A DNA stretch of 32,108 nucleotides from a virus. A model generated the notes under the pieces. It did no database searches. It was given only the letters and a program-made list of their open reading frames with translations, and was not told the origin of the DNA. Of the stretch, positions 20,310 through 26,639 are shown one piece after another. Both the position numbers and the translations under genes were made by a program. Numbering within the stretch: the first letter of the stretch is position 1; each line of letters begins with the position of its first letter. The stretch spans positions 1 to 32,108 of the IMG/VR virus record IMGVR_UViG_3300043466_003046. One strand, given 5' to 3'.

Positions 20310-20940
20310 GGCTTCAATTTGTCGAATGCTTCGTCTATTAGGGACAGCGCGTCAAAATCTGGACGATTGTTCACATAGACTCGTTCGATGCCTTTCGAGT
20401 TTAGGTCGGCGTCGATGAGCTGAAGGCCTGCGGAAAATGGCAGTTCTTCCATGATTTCTCGGAAGGCCCAGCCGGTCATGCCAGCGATGTGCTGGACATA
20501 GCTGGCAATCCAACTGGGCGAAGCTAGTTTTTTGAGCCGCTCGATCCTGTGCCGGTGCTCGGGTGCGCTGCGGTGGTCGTGGCTGCCATGTAGGTCTCGA
20601 GCGCCGCGTTCATCTCCAGGGCGATCGGCTCGAGTTGAGAATGGTGCGAGATGTTCTCATCGATCCACTCGTCGACGGCATCGAGGAACTCGCGGGGGTC
20701 ATTGACCACGCTGCGGATCGTCGCTTTGTCCTCGCAGTGCAGGTAGGCGTAGGCGGCAGTCTTCTGCATCATGTCGGAGAACTCACCGTCGAAAACCTTG
20801 TTTCGTTGCAGCCATGACAGCGAAAGCGCTGTGACTGGTCGCATGGTGAATTTTGATACCTGCTTTGGGCCTTCGGTGAAGCCGATTTCGCGCAGGACTT
20901 CGTCGTCTTTTACTAATTCGTTTTTCGTATTTTTTGGCAT
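20300..20940 (-). CDS. Tail assembly chaperone GT, -1 frameshift fusion
   Basis: The stretch 20300-20523 is an open frame with no start of its own, in the -1 frame of the 138-residue G protein. At the end of G the sequence reads TCA AAA AAC TAG, which holds the classic heptamer A AAA AAC right before the stop. Shifting back by one base continues as CTA GCT TCG ... and gives a fusion of 213 residues that includes LASPSWIASYVQHIAGMTG and ends in LKPCQ. In lambda the analogous G/GT pair, made by -1 frameshifting upstream of the tape measure, guides tail assembly. Location and sizes fit. Frame and heptamer are seen; frameshifting itself is inferred. Confidence 0.85.
20524..20940 (-). CDS. Tail assembly chaperone G (unshifted product)
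   Basis: The 138-residue protein begins MPKNTKNELVKDDEVLREIG and ends TGSSGSKN at a TAG stop. It has the typical size and position of phage tail chaperone G proteins, just upstream of the tape-measure gene. Helices around RPVTALSLSWLQRN and a conserved-looking acidic helix (FLDAVDEWIDENIS) are visible. It bears a Ser/Gly/Thr linker before the slippery site. The leader CACACCCCAAAAAAT has no Shine-Dalgarno. Most ribosomes would make this form, with a minority making GT. Confidence 0.8.
   Translation of the reverse strand: MPKNTKNELVKDDEVLREIGFTEGPKQVSKFTMRPVTALSLSWLQRNKVFDGEFSDMMQKTAAYAYLHCEDKATIRSVVNDPREFLDAVDEWIDENISHHSQLEPIALEMNAALETYMAATTTAAHPSTGTGSSGSKN
20527..20533 (-). promoter_or_regulatory. 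Slippery heptamer A AAA AAC for -1 frameshifting
   Basis: On the minus strand the sequence is AAAAAAC in the frame ..TCA AAA AAC TAG. Both A-site and P-site tRNAs can re-pair after slipping back one base, and the stop codon follows directly. Confidence 0.85.
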
Positions 20941-20957
20941 ATTTTTTGGGGTGTGGT

Positions 20958-21353
20958 TCAGAGAAGGGCTGCGAACTTCTTCTTCGTCTCTTCCGAGGCG
21001 GTTTCGCGGATCGCTATGCGGCGGCCATTGCGCTCGATGACGACATCGCGCGGCGTGTTGCGGATCAGATCGATGAACTCGTCGCGGTTCTGAAGGGCCG
21101 CGCGCATGTAGTTGATCGGGTGCTCGGGATCGCTCTCGGCGAAAAACTCGGCACGCTTGGTGAAGTTCTGGAAAACATCGAAGGCGCTCTCTCCGTTGTG
21201 CGGGTGTGAAGCCTTGAACCAGAAGATGGTGGTCTCGTTGCCGTCGCTGCGGACTTGTCGCGTGACGGGTGCTTCATGCGGATCAAAGCCAAGGGTGGCG
21301 AGCGTCGCAGCGAGCTTGAGGTTGCTAGTGTGGAATAGTTCTGTGTGGTCCAT
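20958..21353 (-). CDS. Tail-module protein between tail tube and chaperone
   Basis: A 131-residue protein beginning MDHTELFHTSNLKLAATLAT. It has an N-terminal LAATLATLGF pattern and a strand with IFWFKAS, then a helix with DEFIDLIRNTPRDVV and a charged C-terminus. The start was set at the ATG 21351-21353, just after the terminator-like hairpin, because frames further upstream are antisense-like. I do not recognise the family with confidence; similar small proteins occur in cyanophage and tailed-phage tail modules. Confidence 0.55.
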   Translation of the reverse strand: MDHTELFHTSNLKLAATLATLGFDPHEAPVTRQVRSDGNETTIFWFKASHPHNGESAFDVFQNFTKRAEFFAESDPEHPINYMRAALQNRDEFIDLIRNTPRDVVIERNGRRIAIRETASEETKKKFAALL

Positions 21354-21360
21354 AATCTGT

Positions 21361-21392
21361 AAAAAAAATTGGCTCCCATTAGCCGGGGAGCC
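21361..21392 (-). terminator. Rho-independent terminator after the tail tube gene
   Basis: GGCTCCC pairs with GGGAGCC around CGGCTAAT, and AATTTTTTTT follows on the minus strand. It lies in the gap between the tail tube stop (21418) and the next start (21353). It may be a partial stop that lowers transcription of downstream chaperone and tape-measure genes. Confidence 0.85.
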
Positions 21393-21417
21393 GTCGGCGG
21401 GTAGAGGCGCGGGGCGC

Positions 21418-21789
21418 TTAGTCGTCCATGGTTGCGCCGTACTGAGTGGCGCTGACCGAGATGGTCTTGAACTCACCGGCGGCAGACTTCTCCTGCACCG
21501 AGTTGACGATCACGGTGCCGTCTGCGAGGCCGTACTTGTCGATGTCGTTGGACAGCGTGAGGAGGTTGCCGACTTGCATCGAGGCGCTGCCGTTCAAGGT
21601 TCCTTCGAGGGTGATCTCGGCTTGCTTACCGGTGATGGCGACGGCGACAACTTCACCTTCCGCGTCGCGAAGCTCCGACTTGTTGGCGGTGACATTGCGC
21701 GAAAACGAGCTGAGCAAGATGCCAGTCTCGTTGGTGATGCCGAACTCCACGGAAGAGACGGACGATGCTTTGTAGATGGTGGCGGGCAT
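21418..21789 (-). CDS. Putative tail tube (major tail) protein
   Basis: The 123-residue protein begins MPATIYKASSVSSVEFGITN and is beta-rich with Ser/Thr/Gly strands (AVAITGKQAEITLEGTLNGS; GTVIVNSVQEKSAAGEFKTI). It lacks Cys and enzymatic motifs. It lies after the tail completion genes and before the chaperones, where siphophages encode the tail tube. A strong terminator after it fits high expression. Start: ATG at 21787-21789; a TTTGACA element is 29 nt upstream and an in-frame GTG is 8 nt from it. Confidence 0.7.
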   Translation of the reverse strand: MPATIYKASSVSSVEFGITNETGILLSSFSRNVTANKSELRDAEGEVVAVAITGKQAEITLEGTLNGSASMQVGNLLTLSNDIDKYGLADGTVIVNSVQEKSAAGEFKTISVSATQYGATMDD

Positions 21790-21838
21790 AGGATTGTGGG
21801 GGTCTCCCACTGCCTGCGTGTCAAATCGCGTTGCGCGC

Positions 21839-22240
21839 TTAGCTCTCCACCATGCCAAGTGTGAGGTTCACTTGCGACATCCAGCGGTCATTGCTCTGCG
21901 ACTCATTCCATGTGTTGATGGATGCGCCGGCGCAGTTGATGCCTTCGGGAAAAAAGCCTGCCATGGCCTCGGCGTCGTTGAGGGTGCCTCGCAGGCTCGC
22001 GACAAGGTTGCGGTGATCGGCGAGCGCATCGGCCATGACGGAGGGCGTGCTGACGATCAGCCGCACGGTGGCGATGTAGAGCGTGGGTGCCGGTGCGTTG
22101 ATGTCCTCGCAGGCGACCATGATGAGCGGCGCATCGTTGGGGATTTCTTCGTCACTCTGGCCGCAATGAATGGCGATGCCTTCGAAGGCCTCGAGGTCGG
22201 CGAGCCAGTCGCGCACGGATTGCTCAATCAAAAGGTTCAT
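21839..22240 (-). CDS. Tail completion / neck protein
   Basis: This 133-residue protein begins MNLLIEQSVRDWLADLEAFE and has a small alpha/beta look with APLIMVACEDINAPAPTLYI. It lies between the head-tail joining protein and the tail tube, the position of lambda gpZ/gpU-type tail completion proteins. It has an ATGA overlap with the upstream gene. Homology not proven from motif; position-based call. Confidence 0.6.
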   Translation of the reverse strand: MNLLIEQSVRDWLADLEAFEGIAIHCGQSDEEIPNDAPLIMVACEDINAPAPTLYIATVRLIVSTPSVMADALADHRNLVASLRGTLNDAEAMAGFFPEGINCAGASINTWNESQSNDRWMSQVNLTLGMVES

Positions 22241-22566
22241 AGGTTGGAAATTGAGCCAGGGTGAATCGTCACGACATGCTCGCCCGGCGTGCTGATGGCA
22301 TCGCGGACCTCGGTGATGGTGTACTTGCGACCACCAAAGGTGAGTTGCTCGCCGCGTGTGGGTGCGGTGGTGAGGGTGGAACCGAGAAAACGCACGGTGT
22401 ACTCACCGCCCTGGGCATTGCCGCCAAGCTCGAGCGAGAGCGATAGGCGCACGGTGGAAATCACCACCTTGATGTCGGCATTTCGGAAACGAACCGTGAC
22501 GCCGTGTGCCTCGTTTTGTACTGCCGCCGATTTGAGGCGGAAGGCGTTGATCGCGGCAGGGGTCAT
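22237..22566 (-). CDS. Head-tail joining protein
   Basis: The 109-residue beta-rich protein begins MTPAAINAFRLKSAAVQNEA and contains repeated strand-turn segments (VRFLGSTLTTAPTRGEQLTF; ITEVRDAISTPGEHVVTIHP). It follows the capsid gene, so it is the likely head-tail adaptor or stopper (lambda FII position). A TTTTGACA element lies 16 nt before the ATG, behind a terminator, and a short frame ends in TGA overlapping the start. Family uncertain. Confidence 0.6.
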   Translation of the reverse strand: MTPAAINAFRLKSAAVQNEAHGVTVRFRNADIKVVISTVRLSLSLELGGNAQGGEYTVRFLGSTLTTAPTRGEQLTFGGRKYTITEVRDAISTPGEHVVTIHPGSISNL

Positions 22567-22586
22567 TCTGAATGCGCGTGCATGTC

Positions 22587-22627
22587 AAAAGAAGAACTCC
22601 CCACCGACGCTTGGCCGATGGGGAGTT
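22587..22627 (-). terminator. Strong hairpin terminator after the capsid gene
   Basis: AACTCCCCATCGGC pairs with its complement (14 bp with two G-T pairs) around CAAGC, followed by CTTCTTTT on the minus strand. It lies 27 bp after the capsid stop. It probably ends or attenuates most capsid transcripts, with downstream neck genes read by escape. The TTTTGACA element begins inside the T-rich end. Confidence 0.8.
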
Positions 22628-22653
22628 GAACGCTACCGATGAGAATCCGAACC

Positions 22654-23511
22654 TTAGGCGGACTTGATGATCGCCATGGTGCCGTCGGTGAGGCCTTTGG
22701 CTGCGCCGAACATAAGCTCGAGCGAAGCGTTGACCTGACGGTTGGCGGTCGAGCCCCAGACATTGTACTGCACCGAGAGACCGAGTTGGTCGAGGGTGAC
22801 AACATCGCTGACTGCGAACTGAGCGCGCACTGCGTCGTCGATCGCGGGAGCGCCAGCGGCCATCACAAGGGCTTCTGGCGAGCAGCCGAAACCGATCATG
22901 TTGGTTTCACCACCGAACGAGCTGGCGTAGTGGACACCGTTGTCGAAGCCGTAAGCACCGGCGCCGAGGTTGATGGCGGTCGTGCTGGTCGGGATCAGCT
23001 GCGAGTAGATCGTCGGGGAAACGACGAGGCCTTTGCGGGCGCTCTTGCTGATCGCGGCCCAGACCTTTGGCAGATCGCCGGAGGTGGCGGTGATGCCGGT
23101 GGCAGCCTTGGTCACAGCAGCGGCACCGAAGTTGGCAACAGTCACCGGAGTGGTGGCGAGCGCCCAGATCTTATCGGCGAGTGCGTCGAGCGAGATTTGG
23201 ATCAAGCGCTCAAGGCGGTGGCCGTTTGCCAACTCAGCCGCGGTGATCGCGAAAGGTTGGAAGATGTGGTCGAGAGTGACGGTGCCTTTGCCCACGGTGG
23301 CGCTGCCGCCGGGCTCAAAGTTGGTCGGGTTGACAACAGTCGCGCCGGTCGCGGAAACGATCGGGACTTGGATGGTGTCCTTGGCCTTCTTGGCATCCGA
23401 CGAGAAGTCGGTGGCGAAAAGGTTAAGGGCGGCGAGACGGTTGCTGAGAACCGTCTGTGCTTGTTGCGCGATGGAATCGGCAACGAGGGAGGAGTCGAAT
23501 GTGTTAGGCAT
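22654..23511 (-). CDS. Major capsid protein
   Basis: The 285-residue protein starts MPNTFDSSLVADSIAQQAQT. It has the layout of HK97-fold coat proteins: N-terminal helix, E-loop and P-domain-like strands (DTIQVPIVSATGATVVNPTN; DALADKIWALATTPVTV), and a C-terminal beta segment with QVNASLELMFGAAKGLTDGT. It directly follows the protease/scaffold gene and precedes the neck genes, the canonical capsid position. The gene has a leader (AACCCCAAACACACCCCCGC) and a strong terminator behind it. There is no N-terminal delta domain to cleave, so the scaffold function probably lies in the long tail of the protease. Confidence 0.82.
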   Translation of the reverse strand: MPNTFDSSLVADSIAQQAQTVLSNRLAALNLFATDFSSDAKKAKDTIQVPIVSATGATVVNPTNFEPGGSATVGKGTVTLDHIFQPFAITAAELANGHRLERLIQISLDALADKIWALATTPVTVANFGAAAVTKAATGITATSGDLPKVWAAISKSARKGLVVSPTIYSQLIPTSTTAINLGAGAYGFDNGVHYASSFGGETNMIGFGCSPEALVMAAGAPAIDDAVRAQFAVSDVVTLDQLGLSVQYNVWGSTANRQVNASLELMFGAAKGLTDGTMAIIKSA

Positions 23512-23553
23512 TGCGGGGGTGTGTTTGGGGTTGGTTTCGTGGTTCTCTCCGGC

Positions 23554-24675
23554 TCACGCCTTCGAAAGGGATGCGCGGTGTTTCCAGATCGCGGCCTTGT
23601 GCGACTCGAAGAGCGCGGATGCGGCTTTGCGGTCGCCTGCCTCAACGGCGGCGAGGTACTCGGCGACTGGGTCGCTCACTTCTGGCGCGGAATTTTCGAT
23701 CACCGGCACGACGCGTGCGGCGGCGAGGCCAAGCGAACGCTCGAGGCTCGCGAGTGCGCTGCGCTCTGCATCGAGCTCGGCTTTGACTGCGGTCAGATCG
23801 CTCTCGGCTTTTTCAGCGCGGGCGAGCACGGCGTTGTACTTGGCGAAGATCGCGTCGGCGTGTGGCACGGATGCGACCGGCACGGCAGGTGCAGGTGCTT
23901 CTTCTTCTTGAACTTCTTCTTCGCTGCCTTCGCTTTCGATGACTGCGTCTTCGGTGATGGCGACGGGTGCTTCTTCGGCAGCGGCAGGCTCGACGATGGC
24001 CTCATCGGCGGGGGCGATGACGACTTCCTCTTCGGAGGGTTTGACTTCTTGGTCCATATCCACGGACCGGGCTGTCAAATCGGATGGCGCGTTGCGGAAC
24101 TTTCCGAGGCGCGAAAACTTGTTGGCGCTGGCAGCGAGCGCGAGTGAATCGGTGACTTCATCGACGAAGCCAGCGGCCTGCGCTTCTTCGGCAGAGAACC
24201 ATGTCTCGGCATCCATCCACGCGGCGATCTGCTCTGGCTCTTGACCGCTCTTCGATGCGTAGGCGGCGATCATGCCTTCGCGGATCTTCTCGAGGAGTGC
24301 GGCTTGATCGCGCATCTCGTCGGCATCGCCCATCGCGACTCCCCACGGGTTGTGGATCATGTAGAATCCATTCGCCGCCATCTTCACCGGAGCACCGGCA
24401 AGGCTGATGACGGTGGCCATCGAGGCTGCTAGGCCTTCGATCTGGACGGTGACGCCGCCGGGGTGACGCTTGAGCGCATTGAAGATCGCGTTGCCATCGA
24501 ACACTTCGCCGCCGGGGCTGTGGATCTTGAGGACGATCTCGTGATCGGCAGGGACGCGCTTGAGGTCGCCGATGAACTGCTTGGCGCTGACGCCGTAATA
24601 ACCGATCTCATCAAAGATGGAGATTTCGGTTTGGCGAACTTCAGCGCGGGCAGATAGGGCATACCAGGTCTTCAC
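23554..24675 (-). CDS. ClpP-like head maturation protease with scaffold tail
   Basis: The 373-residue protein has a serine protease domain of the ClpP (S14) fold in its first 180 residues. The triad is visible: GLAASMAT (Ser85), FYMIHNPWG (His108) and MDAETWF (Asp155), with HSPGGEVFDG at 52-61 forming the oxyanion loop. The rest is an acidic, Ala/Pro/Glu-rich linker (EVKPSEEEVVIAPADE...) and a coiled-coil C-terminus (AEKAESDLTAVKAELDAERS), typical of a scaffold. As in lambda gpC/Nu3, it would drive capsid assembly and then digest the scaffold. Start is GTG (24673-24675), 13 nt after a TTTTGACA element. Confidence 0.92.
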   Translation of the reverse strand: MKTWYALSARAEVRQTEISIFDEIGYYGVSAKQFIGDLKRVPADHEIVLKIHSPGGEVFDGNAIFNALKRHPGGVTVQIEGLAASMATVISLAGAPVKMAANGFYMIHNPWGVAMGDADEMRDQAALLEKIREGMIAAYASKSGQEPEQIAAWMDAETWFSAEEAQAAGFVDEVTDSLALAASANKFSRLGKFRNAPSDLTARSVDMDQEVKPSEEEVVIAPADEAIVEPAAAEEAPVAITEDAVIESEGSEEEVQEEEAPAPAVPVASVPHADAIFAKYNAVLARAEKAESDLTAVKAELDAERSALASLERSLGLAAARVVPVIENSAPEVSDPVAEYLAAVEAGDRKAASALFESHKAAIWKHRASLSKA

Positions 24676-24698
24676 GCCGCAGCGGGCGTGTCAAAATT

Positions 24699-26123
24699 TC
24701 AGACGGTGCCTTGGCTTGGGAAAACCTCGCCAACCTCGAGGCCGAGTTGATCGCACTTCGCTTTTCGGCGCAGGTAGGTTTGCAGGATGTCGTCCTCCTC
24801 GGCTTCGGCATCGAGGCCGTGGAGGTTGCAGTAGCGCTCCCACGACATGTAGCCCTTATCCATCAAGTCGCTGTACAGGCGGCCATCGCGTCCGTTGTCG
24901 ACAGTGATTTTCTTCGGCGGGATGAACTCACACCTCCACCAATCGTCGCCGGGGTATGGTAGGCGACCGGCTTGGATTTCCTGATAGATCCAGAATTTCC
25001 AAAACGGACGGCAGAATTGGTCGACCAGCATTTGTTGCAGACGCTCGAGGAAGTTTTGCGCGACTTCGAGCAGACCGCGGAACTCGGTGCCGGATGCGCC
25101 GACAAAAATCATGAGCGCTTCGGGTGGCAGGCCGATGCCGCGCGCGACTTCTGAAATCACATAACGCACGAATGGTTCGAAGCTCTGGCCGGGATGTTCG
25201 TTTTTGAAACTCTGGATCGACTCGCCCGGCTTGAGCTTGGGGATCAAGGTGCCGTTATACAGGCGCTCGGTGCTGAGGTCTTCTCCTTCGCTGGTGGTGA
25301 TTTTTGCGCCGAGGCCGATCTTGGCTGCTTCGTTGCTGGTGATCGAAAAGCCGATCTGCGCGCCTGCTTTGAATGCGCCCTTGGTGTAGGAGAGAATCTC
25401 CGAAAGGTCTTGCAGGTTGATCGCTGCGTTGTGCAGCCATGACGCGCCGCGTGGGTAGCCTGCCCGGCGGATGTGGCGAAAGTGGAGCATGTCCTGCGCT
25501 GGAACATCGGTGTACTTGCCATTCGCGCGGTCGGTAATAACGCGGTAGGATATGGGTGCGCCAAACTGATCAAGCAGCACGCCGTCGAATGAGCGGTCGG
25601 ATGAGTCGGCGGTTGATCCGACTGCCTCGCCGCCGATGAAGCGGACGCGTGCGCCGCCGGTCTGGGTGGTGAGGAACTGCGCAAAGAAGTCACCATCGCA
25701 GGCGACTTGGCGGAGGATCAGCGATTGCGCGCCGTAGAAGTTGACCTGTGACGATGCGTCGAATGCCCATGCCTCAGCGCAGGCGCGATCCTCGAAAGCG
25801 CGCTCGGCAAGGCGGTTCCATTCGGCATTCGCGGTGCGGGCCTTCGGGACGATGCCGGTGCCGACGGCACGCTGGGCAAGGTGTTCGATGAGGTAGGCGG
25901 CGACGCCGACATTATTGTAAAGCCAGCGGGCTTTCTTGAGTAGCTCGAGGCGAGTCTGCGCGGGGAGCTCGCGGCGGGGTTCGACGGTGTTGAGGATGAC
26001 GAGACCGCGGTTAATTGAATGCTCGGCTGCTTCAAAGGCAGCTGCCTTGGGCGTGGCGTTTTTCTTCGGGCGTCCGGCTCCGGCGCGCTTGCCGCCACGA
26101 TTTGATTTTTTGATTTCGCTCAC
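24699..26123 (-). CDS. Portal protein, lambda family
   Basis: The protein of about 474 residues (start GTG 26121-26123, VSEIKKSNRGGKRAG) matches the lambda-type portal (PF05136 family). It has conserved RAVGTGIVPKARTANAEWNR, the DG/SDRSFDGVLLDQFGAP region, EILSYTKGAFKAGAQIGFSI, and GLPPEALMIFVGASGTEFRG. As a dodecamer it forms the DNA entry channel and docks the terminase. A basic N-terminal segment may bind scaffold. An upstream TTG at 26187 is open in frame but unlikely. The TTTTGACA element 14 nt before the GTG is in frame and encodes FDT. Confidence 0.93.
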   Translation of the reverse strand: MSEIKKSNRGGKRAGAGRPKKNATPKAAAFEAAEHSINRGLVILNTVEPRRELPAQTRLELLKKARWLYNNVGVAAYLIEHLAQRAVGTGIVPKARTANAEWNRLAERAFEDRACAEAWAFDASSQVNFYGAQSLILRQVACDGDFFAQFLTTQTGGARVRFIGGEAVGSTADSSDRSFDGVLLDQFGAPISYRVITDRANGKYTDVPAQDMLHFRHIRRAGYPRGASWLHNAAINLQDLSEILSYTKGAFKAGAQIGFSITSNEAAKIGLGAKITTSEGEDLSTERLYNGTLIPKLKPGESIQSFKNEHPGQSFEPFVRYVISEVARGIGLPPEALMIFVGASGTEFRGLLEVAQNFLERLQQMLVDQFCRPFWKFWIYQEIQAGRLPYPGDDWWRCEFIPPKKITVDNGRDGRLYSDLMDKGYMSWERYCNLHGLDAEAEEDDILQTYLRRKAKCDQLGLEVGEVFPSQGTV

Positions 26124-26145
26124 GATTGATTTCGGGGTGTCAAAA

Positions 26146-26421
26146 TCAAAGCGGTGACGAGTAGCGCGAGCGGTCGATGATCGCGGCAAGCTGACGCTCG
26201 CGGCCTCCGTCGGTGAGTAGTTCTTCGATCGCTTGGAGTAGTAGCCACTTGGGGAAACTCACCTGCCCGGACGAGCTTGAGCCCTCGGTGCCGATGCTGG
26301 TGATGACGACTTCCTCGGTGGCGCTGGAAAAAACAGTGTCGGCCAAGGCCTCGAGCTCTTCGTTGGTCTTGGTCCGGCGGAGATAGCACTTCACGCCGCT
26401 GATTTTCATGGATTCGCTCAC
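26146..26421 (-). CDS. gpW-like head protein
   Basis: The 91-residue protein (start GTG, MSESMKISGVKCYLRRTKTN) lies between the large terminase and the portal, exactly where lambda has gpW, a small head-completion protein. Helices at NEELEALADTVFSS and PKWLLLQAIEELLTDGG are compatible with a small alpha/beta fold. Homology is not evident by motif, so the call is positional. It starts 13 nt after a TTTTGACA element, and its GTG overlaps the stop of a 34-codon frame (GTGA). Confidence 0.6.
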   Translation of the reverse strand: MSESMKISGVKCYLRRTKTNEELEALADTVFSSATEEVVITSIGTEGSSSSGQVSFPKWLLLQAIEELLTDGGRERQLAAIIDRSRYSSPL

Positions 26422-26481
26422 GCCGACGGGCGGGTGTCAAAATGGCGGGCTTGGAGGTTAGTTGGAAAAAGAGATGATTTC

Positions 26482-26538
26482 TTCCGCCACATTTTCCATT
26501 TTTGGCGGAACTTTTGGAAAATGGGTTTGGACCTCCTT
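26482..26538. promoter_or_regulatory. Interlocked inverted repeats with a strong Shine-Dalgarno (pseudoknot-like)
   Basis: Two perfect inverted repeats are interleaved: TTCCGCC (26482-26488) with GGCGGAA (26504-26510), and CATTTTCCA (26490-26498) with TGGAAAATG (26515-26523). The order arm1-arm2-arm1'-arm2' is that of an H-type pseudoknot. On the minus strand a perfect AAGGAGGT (26531-26538) lies 8 nt before an ATT in a 34-codon frame that ends at the gpW-like start. Function unknown; it sits in the only divergent late gap. Confidence 0.5.
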
Positions 26539-26604
26539 ATTTCCACCCTTGTTTTCTAGGGTTTTGACCCCTCAAAAAAACTTCATCTTTCTTTGATTTC
26601 CCTG

Positions 26605-26633
26605 TTGACGGAATCAAAGTGCGGATTTAGTGT
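26605..26633 (+). promoter_or_regulatory. Candidate ligase promoter
   Basis: TTGACG, a 17-nt spacer and TAGTGT lie just upstream of the ligase ATG. The predicted start point coincides with the ATG, so the mRNA may be leaderless. There is no Shine-Dalgarno. The -10 is weak. Confidence 0.4.
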
Positions 26634-26639
26634 CTTCCC

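Noticed and set aside
22639-24147. Long open frame of about 500 codons on the plus strand
   Set aside because: It is exactly antisense to capsid and protease genes, a shadow of GC-rich codon bias; no start site or protein-like composition.
10074-26442. TTTTGACA copies as -35 promoter boxes
   Set aside because: No -10-like sequence follows at 16-18 nt in the copies examined, and start codons lie within 13-16 nt.
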